A DNA stretch of 64,000 nt from Roseiflexus castenholzii DSM 13941 (GTDB lineage Bacteria; Chloroflexota; Chloroflexia; Chloroflexales; Roseiflexaceae). The notes beneath the pieces are model-generated. The model saw nothing but the letters and a program-made list of their open reading frames with translations. It ran no database searches and was not told where the DNA came from. The position numbers and the translations under genes are program-made. The DNA is taken from assembly GCF_000017805.1 (NCBI RefSeq), contig NC_009767.1:5252001-5316000 (forward strand), read 5' to 3'. Shown in pieces: positions 11,752 through 19,341 of this stretch; within the stretch, counting starts at the first letter, position 1, and every line of letters begins with the position of its first letter.

Positions 11752-13295
11752 GGCAAGAGGCGAGAGGCGCCCGACAATGGCGTAGCGCGAGATTTATCTC
11801 GCATTTGTGGAGAGACGAGCGGTGAGAGGATTGATAGAGGCAAGAGGCGAGAGGCAAGAGGCGAGAGGATCGACAGAGGCAAGAGGCGAGAGGCGCCCGA
11901 CAATGGCGTAGCGCGAGATTTATCTCGCATTTGTGGAGAGGCAAGCGGTGAGAGGATTGATAGAGGCAAGAGGCGAGAGACAAGAGGCGAGAGGATCGAC
12001 AGAGGCAAGAGGCGAGAGGCGCCCGACAATGGCGTAGCGCGAGATTTATCTCGCATTTATGGAGAGGCAAGAGGTGAGAGGATCGACAGAGGCAAGAGGC
12101 AAGAGGCGAGAGGCGCCCGACAATGGCGTAGCGCGAGATGTATCTCGCATTTATGGAGAGGCAAGCGGTGAGCGGATCGACAGAGGCATGAGGCAAGAGG
12201 CGCCCGACAATGGCGTAGCGCGAGATGTATCTCGCATTTATGGAGAGGCAAGCGGTGAGCGGATCGACAGAGGCAAGAGGCGATGGGCAAGAGGTGAGAG
12301 GATCGACAGAGGCAAGAGGCGATGGGCAAGCGGTGAAAGAATCGACAGAGGCAAGAGGCGAGAGGCGCCCGACAATGGCGTAGCGCGAGATTTATCTCGC
12401 ATTTATGGAGAGGCAAGAGGTGAGAGGATTGATAGAGGCAAGAGGCGAGAGGCGCCCGACAATGGCGTAGCGCGAGATTTATCTCGCATTTGTGGAGAGG
12501 CAAGCGGTGAGAGGATTGATAGAGGCAAGAGGCGAGAGGCGCCCGACAATGGCGTAGCGCGAGATTTATCTCGCATTTGTGGAGAGGCAAGCGGTGAGAG
12601 GATTGATAGAGGCAAGAGGCGAGAGGCGCCTGACAATGGCGTAGCGCGAGATTTATCTCGCATTTGTGGAGAGGCAAGCGGTGAGAGGATTGATAGAGGC
12701 AAGAGGCGAGAGACAAGAGGCGAGAGGATCGACAGAGGCAAGAGGCGATGGGCGAGAGGTGAGCGGATCGACAGAGGCATGAGGCAAGAGGCGAGAGGCG
12801 CCCGACAATGGCGTAGCGCGAGATTTATCTCGCATTTATGGAGAGGCAAGCGGTGAGAGGATTGATAGAGGCAAGAGGCGATGGGCGAGAGGTGAGCGGA
12901 TCGACAGAGGCATGAGGCAAGAGGCGAGAGGCGCCCGACAATGGCGTAGCGCGAGATTTATCTCGCATTTGTGGAGAGGCAAGAGGCAAGAGGATTGATA
13001 GAGGCAAGAGGCGAGAGGCAAGAGGCGAGAGGATCAATGGAGGCAAGAGGCGATGGGCGAGAGGTGAGCGGATCGACAGAGGCATGAGGCAAGAGGCGAG
13101 AGGCGCCCGACAATGGCGTAGCGCGAGATTTATCTCGCATTTATGGAGAGGCAAGCGGTGAGAGGATTGATAGAGGCAAGAGGCGAGAGGCAAGAGGCGA
13201 GAGGATCGATGGAGGCAAGAGGCGATGGGCGAGAGGTGAGAGGTGAGAGGATCGACAGAGGCAAGAGGCGATGAGCAAGAGGTGAGAGAATCGAC
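11700..13295 (+). repeat. Purine-rich array with 12 embedded hairpin units
   Basis: About 1.6 kb is built from GAGGCAA/GAGGCGA heptamers plus a longer conserved block that starts GCCCGACAATGGCGTAGC and contains the perfect inverted repeat GCGAGAT-TT-ATCTCGC. Two of the twelve units have a G in the loop. The block occurs 12 times; its GACAATGG lies at 11773, 11899, 12025, 12119, 12206, 12371, 12458, 12545, 12632, 12804, 12937 and 13109. Neighbouring units are 87 bp apart at the tightest, or 94, 126, 133, 165 and 172 bp where heptamers are added. Both strands stay open for hundreds of bases because periods are often multiples of three; no start, ribosome site or protein-like composition supports coding. 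Confidence 0.9.
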
Positions 13296-13332
13296 AGTCG
13301 TATGACTCCTAACGATACGAGGAGGTACACTC

Positions 13333-14073
13333 ATGTCTTCATTCCCTCCCTACGTTCGCAGCGTCGTGGCGACTGCCGACCCTGCCGCCTGGCCCGTTGT
13401 CGGGCAGGGGTTCAACGAGTGCAGTTTCACCTCGCTTGCCAATGCACTCAACCTGTTGCATGGCGAACCACGTTTTACGAAGGACGAGTTCATCCGCGAG
13501 GCGGGTCTGTTCTTCCAGCCAGCGCTTGGCGGGACCCTGCCGCCTCTCAAGGCGCTGCAACTGCGGCGACGCGGCTACGGCGCTCACTTTGGCAATTTAT
13601 CGCATACCAACGCCGAACGAGTGTTGCGTGGACTCATCGATCGCGGGGCGCCGGTGATCGTCGATATGTACCCGGCGCTTCAGATAGGAAGATTGCGCCT
13701 GTGGGGACAACACGCGACGGTCCTTGTGGGGTACAGTCTGCCATACCGTGACGCCTCCGGCGCATTGCGGGAAGAGTACTACCTGGTGGACGCGCAATGG
13801 CCCGAATTGAGACGCTTTGATCTGACGACCAACGATATTGATCGGGATGGCGATGGTATTCCAGAGTGCTATCCAGGCAACCGCACTCTCGAACGTTACG
13901 AGTTCCTGCGTTTATGGAGTTCACGCAACTATTGCCCGGTCTTTCGCACGCCAGCCGAGCACGACGCCTGGTACCGCGAAACGATGCGCCGCGCCGCCGG
14001 TCTGCCGCTGGTGGGATGGGTTGGCCAGGGTCTGCTCTTCGGCAGCGACGACCGGTTGAAGGATGAGGCGTGA
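13333..14073 (+). CDS. C39-like (papain-fold) peptidase domain protein
   Basis: This 246-residue protein has a papain-like catalytic order: Cys in QGFNECSFTSLANAL, His in WGQHATVLVGY and an acidic residue in YYLVDAQWP. This matches C39-like/BtrH-type peptidase domains, here without a signal peptide and without the ABC-transporter part of bacteriocin exporters. A GGAGGT ribosome site at 13321-13326 supports ATG 13333. The final TGA stop is also the left target duplication of MITE copy 2. The substrate is unknown; cleavage of a leader peptide or an isopeptide would fit the family. Confidence 0.75.
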   Translation: MSSFPPYVRSVVATADPAAWPVVGQGFNECSFTSLANALNLLHGEPRFTKDEFIREAGLFFQPALGGTLPPLKALQLRRRGYGAHFGNLSHTNAERVLRGLIDRGAPVIVDMYPALQIGRLRLWGQHATVLVGYSLPYRDASGALREEYYLVDAQWPELRRFDLTTNDIDRDGDGIPECYPGNRTLERYEFLRLWSSRNYCPVFRTPAEHDAWYRETMRRAAGLPLVGWVGQGLLFGSDDRLKDEA

Positions 14074-14286
14074 TACCAATGACCTGTGACCATCCGGCAT
14101 GGTCACCCCGATCAGCGCGAGGGGTCTTGTGTGACCCGCTTCGATTCCTCGCTGCGCTCGGAATGACCAGTCGCTGCGCTCGGAATGACCAGTCGCTGCG
14201 CTCGGAATGACCAGTCGCTGCGCTCGGAATGACCAGTCGCTGCGCTCGGAATGACAAGCATGCGGCATCTTCAATCGTAATTTGTG
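14074..14286 (+). mobile_element. MITE copy 2, internally expanded
   Basis: The left end TACCAATGACC is intact; the right end is worn (CGTAATTTGTG where other copies have CGTCATTGGTA). TGA flanks it on both sides (14071-14073 and 14287-14289), and the left TGA is the stop codon of the peptidase gene. Inside, a 22-bp unit beginning GCTGCGCTCGGAATGAC is repeated five times in tandem (14151, 14173, 14195, 14217, 14239), which makes this the longest copy in the window. Confidence 0.85.
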
Positions 14287-14386
14287 TGAGAAGATCGAGA
14301 CCCGACGCAGTGATCAGGGCAAATGCATCAAACCTGGTAAGAAATGCTACAGATCGGGAATGTCCCCTGCGGATCGTGCATCTGTA

Positions 14387-14395
14387 TGGTATGAT
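14387..14395 (+). promoter_or_regulatory. clpS: Extended -10 element upstream of clpS
   Basis: TGGTATGAT fits an extended -10 (TGn then TATGAT) about 75 bp before ATG 14468. No clear -35 is present. Confidence 0.35.
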
Positions 14396-14467
14396 AAAAC
14401 TTTGAAAAGGGTGCTCTGCTCGAACCCTGTCCGTTGACCGTACTTGAAGCACGTGAGTTGTGGCGCC

Positions 14468-14797
14468 ATGTCTGCTGAAGTTTCGGTTCCGCTCACGACA
14501 ACCATCCCAACGACTGAATATGTCGTGGTCACCGAAGAAGAACTTGAACGCCCATACCGTGTCATCATCGAAAACGACGATGTCACGCCGATGGACTTTG
14601 TGGTTTTGGTGTTGCTGACGATCTTCGAGTTGGGATTCGAGCAATCAGTTGCTATCATGCTTGAAGCGCACCACAACGGACGGGCGCACGTTGTGACGCT
14701 TCCCTACGAGGAAGCGCAGCGCCGCGTTTATGAGGCGCACCACGCGGCGCGTGAAGCGGGCTATCCGCTCAGTTTCTACCTTGAGCCGGATGCGTGA
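14468..14797 (+). CDS. clpS: ATP-dependent Clp protease adaptor ClpS
   Basis: The 109-residue protein has a flexible N-terminal 25 residues and the ClpS core. Diagnostic features are PYRVIIENDDVTPMDFV (the NDD...T loop that binds the N-degron), the long helix VLLTIFELGFEQSVAIML, and HHNGRAHV. ClpS hands proteins with destabilising N-terminal residues to the ClpA/ClpC-ClpP protease. ATG 14468 is preferred to an upstream in-frame codon because it gives the normal family length, though the ribosome site is weak. No clp gene lies nearby. Confidence 0.88.
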   Translation: MSAEVSVPLTTTIPTTEYVVVTEEELERPYRVIIENDDVTPMDFVVLVLLTIFELGFEQSVAIMLEAHHNGRAHVVTLPYEEAQRRVYEAHHAAREAGYPLSFYLEPDA

Positions 14798-14802
14798 TCC
14801 GG

Positions 14803-15873
14803 TTATTTCAGCGCCGCACCGCATTCGATGCAGAACTTCGCCCCAGTCGTCACTGCATGTCCACATTGCGGGCATGTCGCCGGTAGGAGCGACGCGCCGC
14901 ACTCGCTGCAAAACCTGGCGTTCGCAGGCATAGCCGTGTTACAGCGCGGGCATGTCTTCGTTGCCGCCTGTGAGGATGTCGCCGTTATCGGCGCTGGCTG
15001 TGGCGGCGATTGTGTCGGCGTCTGCTGCTGAAGAACCTGACCCATGAGCGCCCCAAGGTTCATTCCCGCACCCAGCCCGATGCCTGCGCCGACGGTGCTG
15101 TCGCCTCCGGTGCGCGCGGCATCGTGTAGCGCTTCAGCCGCCTTGAAGCGCGTGTAGTCGCCCAATCCGCCAAACGCTGCCACGCCGCCGACCTGATCGA
15201 GCCGCCGCTCGAGTTCTTCGGGCACGCTGATGGTGTTGATGTAGAAGCGCGTCAACTGCAAGCCAAGCGCGGCAAAGTCGTCCTTCAACACTTCGTGCGC
15301 CATTTCCGAGAGTTCATCATACTCGGTCGCAAGGTCGAGCACCGAGAGTTGACGCTCACGCATGCGCTCGGCAATGACATCAGCAACGCGCGCAATAATC
15401 GAACTGCGCAGTTGCTCCTCGACATCCTGGACTGTCAGGCGACCGCGGGTGCCGACCACGGCAGTGAGCAAGCGGCGGGGTTCGGCTACCTGGATGATAA
15501 ATGTGCCAAACGCCCGCAACCGCACCATGCCGAACTGCGCATCGCGCATCGGGATTGGTTGCGGCGTTCCCCATTTCAGATCGGTGTGCTGGTGCAGGCT
15601 GACGAAGTAGACATCGGCGCGGAATGGGCTTTTGCTGCCGAACGGCAGTTTGATGAAGTCGATCAGCAGCGGAATGTTGTTGCTCGTCAACGTGTGCCGC
15701 CCCGGAATGAGCATATCGAGGAAACGCCCGTCACGCGCAAAGAAAGCGAGCTGCCCTTCGCGCACAATGCACTGAGAACCGAGACGCAATTCGCCATTGC
15801 CGTCCGGCGGAACGCGCGCAACCAGCGTTTTGCCCGTAGGATCGACGAATTCAACAATGTCGAGCAGTGGCAT
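14803..15873 (-). CDS. SPFH domain protein with two zinc ribbons
   Basis: The 356-residue protein starts with an SPFH/band-7-like domain of the kind called virion core protein or YdjI-like (GKTLVARVPPDG, then VRLRAFGTFIIQVAEPRRLL). A Gly/Gln/Pro-rich linker follows. It ends with two zinc ribbons, CPRCNTAMPANARFCSECG and CPQCGHAVTTGAKFCIECG. Proteins of this design are thought to build membrane-linked scaffolds; the ribbons probably bind partners. An AGGAGA site precedes ATG 15873. Its stop lies 5 bp beyond the convergent clpS stop. No transmembrane segment is visible, so any membrane contact would be peripheral. Confidence 0.82.
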   Translation of the reverse strand: MPLLDIVEFVDPTGKTLVARVPPDGNGELRLGSQCIVREGQLAFFARDGRFLDMLIPGRHTLTSNNIPLLIDFIKLPFGSKSPFRADVYFVSLHQHTDLKWGTPQPIPMRDAQFGMVRLRAFGTFIIQVAEPRRLLTAVVGTRGRLTVQDVEEQLRSSIIARVADVIAERMRERQLSVLDLATEYDELSEMAHEVLKDDFAALGLQLTRFYINTISVPEELERRLDQVGGVAAFGGLGDYTRFKAAEALHDAARTGGDSTVGAGIGLGAGMNLGALMGQVLQQQTPTQSPPQPAPITATSSQAATKTCPRCNTAMPANARFCSECGASLLPATCPQCGHAVTTGAKFCIECGAALK

Positions 15874-16170
15874 GGGTTGTCTCCTGTGGCGAGGACGTAG
15901 ATGTCATTCGTTGCCATGTACGCGAAAAGCGAAATGCGGTTGCAGATCGTCTCACCAGTATCTTACCCTGAAATATGGGTTGTGAGGTATGCGATTTGAT
16001 GGCAATCGTGCAACGACTTTCCTCCAGACCTTGAGGTCGCGCGGCGTTTTTGGAAGAGGACCAGAATCGTTCCTCCAACGACAATCAACAGTGGGAACCT
16101 TATCCACAACGCAGACCTCAAGGGTTGAATACGTTCCACCTTCAACGTTCAACGTGACACCTTCCCGCCT

Positions 16171-16980
16171 TCAACCTGCAACCATCACCGTCCCCTCGAC
16201 CGTCGCATCCCCAAGCAGGGCGCGATGCAACAACCCTGGCGTCGGACCGATGAAATAGACCTGGAGTGACGGAATTGCCTGCACCAGTCGCCACATCAGT
16301 TCGACTTTGCTGCGCATGCCGCCGGTCACATCGACGCCGTGCGAGGCGCCGGTTCCTGCTAGGACATCGGCAACGTTGTGGTGATCAATCCGCGCAATCC
16401 GTTCAGCGTTCGGGTTGTTGCGCGGATCGGCGGTATAAACGCCAGACTCGCCAACCAGGACGATGCGGGTGGGTTGAAGCGCGGGCAGCGCTGCCAGGTG
16501 CGCCAGCAGTTGCTCGGTCGAGATGATGGCGCTGCCCTGGATGTCATCGAATGCGACATCGCCGTGGATGACGGGGACAAGTCGATGGTGAAGGGCGCGT
16601 TCGAGGGCGTCGGTGTTCCAACGTGTCAGTTGCCCGCCGCGCGCTGCCAGTGTGGTCGAAGGTTGAAGCGCCAGCGCCGGAACGCCAGCCGCCAGCAGTT
16701 CATCGACCACGATCCGATTCAGTCGCAGCGCCGCAGCAGATGTCAGCGCAAATCCCATCCAGTCGGCATTGGGCGCCAGACCACGGTGGATGCCATATCG
16801 CTGCGCGTAGACGTGACCGAATGAACCGCTGCCGTGCCCGACGATGATCCGCATATCCGGCGCTGCATCCAGCGCCTGCCGCAGTTCGCCCGCCAGACGG
16901 CGAATGGTCCCGGCGTCTGCACGCTCTTGCTGCGTTTTATCGGTAATGACGGAACCGCCCCACTTGATGAATGTGATCAC
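16171..16980 (-). CDS. Isopentenyl phosphate kinase
   Basis: This 269-residue protein belongs to the amino acid kinase superfamily and has the features of isopentenyl phosphate kinase. These are the N-terminal IKWGGSVITDK (phosphate-binding lysine and glycines), GHGSGSFGHVYA with the histidine that marks this enzyme, the GDVAFDDIQGSAIISTEQLL segment, and GESGVYTADPRNNP. It phosphorylates isopentenyl phosphate to isopentenyl diphosphate. In archaea and in Roseiflexus it completes an alternative mevalonate route that decarboxylates mevalonate 5-phosphate (established knowledge). The start is GTG 16980. The TGA stop lies inside a purine-rich motif, AGGTTGAAGGCGGGAAGGT, shared with the 3' side of nifJ. 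The partner decarboxylase is not in this window. Confidence 0.88.
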   Translation of the reverse strand: MITFIKWGGSVITDKTQQERADAGTIRRLAGELRQALDAAPDMRIIVGHGSGSFGHVYAQRYGIHRGLAPNADWMGFALTSAAALRLNRIVVDELLAAGVPALALQPSTTLAARGGQLTRWNTDALERALHHRLVPVIHGDVAFDDIQGSAIISTEQLLAHLAALPALQPTRIVLVGESGVYTADPRNNPNAERIARIDHHNVADVLAGTGASHGVDVTGGMRSKVELMWRLVQAIPSLQVYFIGPTPGLLHRALLGDATVEGTVMVAG

Positions 16981-16990
16981 ATTCTCGCCC

Positions 16991-17309
16991 AGAGCATTCT
17001 ACAACCACAGAGACACAGAGGTCACAGAGTGACCCGCCTGGCTCAAACCATCCAGAGCATTCTACAACCACAGAGACACAGACGTCACAGAGTGTACCCG
17101 CCTGGCTCAAACCGCCCAGAGCATTCTACAACCACAGAGACACAGAGGTCACGGAGTGTACCCGCCTGGCTCAAACCGCCCAGAGCATTCTACAACCACA
17201 GAGACACAGAGGTCACGGAGTGTACCCGCCTGGCTCAAACCGCCCAGAGCATTCTACAACCACAGAGACACAGAGGTCACGGAGTGTACCCGCCTGGCTC
17301 AAACCGCTT
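16991..17309 (+). repeat. Five tandem copies of a 64-bp repeat
   Basis: Copies begin with AGAGCATTCTACAACCACAG at 16991, 17054, 17118, 17182 and 17246 (63 or 64 bp apart) and end with CCTGGCTCAAACC. They are nearly identical, differing at a few sites such as cagaGgtc/cagaCgtc. The array is immediately upstream of the isopentenyl phosphate kinase start, so it probably overlaps that gene's promoter. No coding potential is supported. Confidence 0.9.
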
Positions 17310-17322
17310 CTTACCCCTCACT

Positions 17323-17604
17323 CCTTGCCTCTCGCCTCTCGCCTCTCGCTTCTCGCCTCTCGCCTCTCGCTTCTCGCCTCTCGCTTCTCGCCTCTCGCCT
17401 CTCGCTTCTCGCCTCTCGCTTCTCGCCTCTCGCCTCTCGCCTCTCGCCTCTCGCCTCTCGCCTCTCGCCTCTCGCCTCTCGCCTCTCGCCTCTCGCCTCT
17501 CGCCTCTCGCCTCTCGCTTCTCGCCTCTCGCTTCTCGCCTCTCGCCTCTCGCCTCTCGCCTCTCGCCTCTCGCCTCTCGCCTCTCACCTCTCGCCTCTTG
17601 CCTG
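17323..17604 (-). repeat. Heptamer microsatellite (GAGAGGC)n
   Basis: About 280 bp consist of roughly 40 heptamers, read on the minus strand as GAGAGGC or GAGAAGC, with little other sequence. The same heptamer underlies the array at 11700-13295. It lies directly downstream of the UbiA-type gene on that gene's sense strand. On the GG-bearing strand the regular spacing could allow two-layer G-quadruplexes. The long open frames in it are an effect of the short period. Confidence 0.92.
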
Positions 17605-17612
17605 ATGTTCAG

Positions 17613-18596
17613 TCACGACGCAAACGCCGCCAGGATCGCCACCGAGGTCAGTCCCCACAGCACAATGCATGAGGCAAGCGGCATGTCTCTCAACACGAGA
17701 TCGGCAGGGCTGCCGCCGCCATCCTGTTTGTAGATCAGATAGAGGTAGCGAAAGATAGCGTAGACGACGAACGGCACCGTGATCATCATCACCGGGAACG
17801 GTTCGTGCGGCAATGTTTCGGCAGTTGACGTAAACAGCGTATACGCGATGATTGTGGCGGCAGTGACGATCGACATCATCTGGTCGAGGAGCGGCAGCGA
17901 ATACTCATCGAGAATACGTCGGTGCGCGCCGGCGCCGTTCTCCAGCAGCACCAGCTCGGCGCGACGCTTTGCCAGACCCAGGAAGAGGGCGAGCAATCCC
18001 ATGCAGATGAGCAACCAGGGCGTAATGGCAATGTCGATGACCATTGCTCCCGCTACGGCGCGGAGCACAAAACCTGCGGCAATGGTGAAAATATCCATAA
18101 TCACGACATGCTTAAAGTAGTAGGAATATGCCACTCCCTGGATGATCGCATAGGTAAACAAAGCAGCCGGGAAGTCATAATTGTAGCCAAACCAGGTTGT
18201 GCTATCGCCAGGCGGTGCATAACTCAGATCGAGCGCCACGCTGAGCGGCAGCGCGACAACGACCAGCGCCACTGCGGTCAATGCCGCGATGCGTGGGCTG
18301 AGCCGCCCCGATGCCAGCGGACGGTTGCGTTTCTTCGGATGCGCCCGGTCTTTTTCCATATCGACCAGATCGTTGAGCAGGTAGATTGCACTGGCAACCA
18401 TGCAAAAAAGCGCGAATGCGAGAGTTACGGTCAGTACAGCATCCACGTGCATCCACAGTCGCTGCTGGGAAAACACAATCGCAGCGAACACGAACGTGTT
18501 CTTGATCCATTCTTTTGGGCGCATGGCGCGCAACAGTTCAATGAGCATGGCGCCGCCGCGCGCGCGTGTCAGTTCGATCTCAGCAATCTGTTCCAT
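17613..18596 (-). CDS. UbiA prenyltransferase, decaprenyl-phosphate phosphoribosyltransferase-like
   Basis: The 327-residue protein has about eight or nine transmembrane helices and two acidic UbiA motifs. The first, NDLVDMEKDRAHPKKRNRPL, is the form typical of the branch that moves 5-phosphoribosyl groups onto decaprenyl phosphate. The second is around EYSLPLLDQMMSIV. The branch assignment follows from the HPKKRNRPLASG signature; a quinone or (bacterio)chlorophyll prenyltransferase is less likely. It acts in the cytoplasmic membrane. ATG 18596 and an internal ATG at 18548 are both possible. A heptamer repeat begins 9 bp after its stop. It is divergent from rdgB. Confidence 0.82.
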   Translation of the reverse strand: MEQIAEIELTRARGGAMLIELLRAMRPKEWIKNTFVFAAIVFSQQRLWMHVDAVLTVTLAFALFCMVASAIYLLNDLVDMEKDRAHPKKRNRPLASGRLSPRIAALTAVALVVVALPLSVALDLSYAPPGDSTTWFGYNYDFPAALFTYAIIQGVAYSYYFKHVVIMDIFTIAAGFVLRAVAGAMVIDIAITPWLLICMGLLALFLGLAKRRAELVLLENGAGAHRRILDEYSLPLLDQMMSIVTAATIIAYTLFTSTAETLPHEPFPVMMITVPFVVYAIFRYLYLIYKQDGGGSPADLVLRDMPLASCIVLWGLTSVAILAAFAS

Positions 18597-18644
18597 TCTT
18601 CACGAATCCTCATGCTGGCAAACGCTCCTCGCCATTCTAGTAGA

Positions 18645-18666
18645 GCGTTTGCCATACGTCAAACGC
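18645..18666. promoter_or_regulatory. Inverted repeat between ubiA-like gene and rdgB
   Basis: GCGTTTG and CAAACGC form 7-bp arms around an 8-bp spacer. A further CAAACGC lies at 18619-18625. The site sits between two divergent starts (18596 and 18727), where an operator would be expected, but no regulator is identified. Confidence 0.35.
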
Positions 18667-18726
18667 TTGACATATCGGCGGCTTGCGGCTACTCTGCCAG
18701 CAGAACAACCGGAAGCAGGAATTGCT

Positions 18727-19341
18727 ATGCCTCGTTTGCTGATAGCCACAACCAATCCCGGCAAATTGCGGGAGTATGCAGCGATCTTCGCTGATCTGCC
18801 GCTTGATCTCTGCACACTGGCGGACCTTGGCATTCAGGATGATGTCGAAGAGACGGGCGCAACCTTTGCCGAGAATGCGCGCATTAAGGCGGAATACTAC
18901 GCGCAACGCAGCGGGTTGCCGACCCTTGCCGACGACTCTGGGCTGGAAGTGGCGGCGCTCGGCGGCGAACCCGGCGTCCGCTCGGCGCGTTATGCCGGTC
19001 CTGAAGCGACCGATGCCGAACGCAACGCCTTCTTGCTGCGTAAACTCGAACATGTGCCTTTCCACGCGCGTTTGGCGCGCTTCGTCTGCGTCATTGCCCT
19101 GGCGCTGCCCGGCGGTCCGATCGAGTTTGTCGAGGGGGTCCTCCCCGGTGTGATCGAGTTCGAGCCGAAAGGTCACTACGGTTTCGGGTACGATCCGATC
19201 TTTTACGTTCTCGACGAAGATGCGACACTGGCGGAGCTTCCGCCGGAGCGCAAGAATCAGATCAGCCATCGCGCGAATGCTGCGCGCGCTGCGCGTGATG
19301 TGTTGCGGCGCTGGCTCGATGAGGGGTGGCCTGGTCCATGA
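18727..19341 (+). CDS. rdgB: RdgB/HAM1 non-canonical purine NTP pyrophosphatase
   Basis: The 204-residue protein removes dITP, dXTP and ITP from the nucleotide pool. Family motifs are all present: IATTNPGKLREY at the N-terminus, GATFAENARIKA, LADDSGLEVAAL, GFGYDPIF and ISHRANA near the end. Length is normal. A GCAGGA site lies 6 bp before ATG 18727. Its TGA overlaps the ATG of the following DUF2357 gene (ATGA at 19338-19341), so the two are probably translated together. Confidence 0.93.
   Translation: MPRLLIATTNPGKLREYAAIFADLPLDLCTLADLGIQDDVEETGATFAENARIKAEYYAQRSGLPTLADDSGLEVAALGGEPGVRSARYAGPEATDAERNAFLLRKLEHVPFHARLARFVCVIALALPGGPIEFVEGVLPGVIEFEPKGHYGFGYDPIFYVLDEDATLAELPPERKNQISHRANAARAARDVLRRWLDEGWPGP

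Noticed and set aside
11768..13130. CRISPR-like appearance of the hairpin array
   Set aside because: Distances between units vary from 87 to 172 bp and the sequence between them is itself repeated heptamers, not unique spacers; no cas gene is present.
12057..13334. Long open frames on both strands through the 11.7-13.3 kb array
   Set aside because: They consist only of translated repeats (such as RIDRGKRREAPDNG or its antisense), lack ribosome sites and exist because many periods are multiples of three.
16834..17733. Plus-strand open frames across the 64-bp repeats and the heptamers
   Set aside because: Low-complexity translation (SPLASRLSPLAS) caused by short-period repeats; no start signal.
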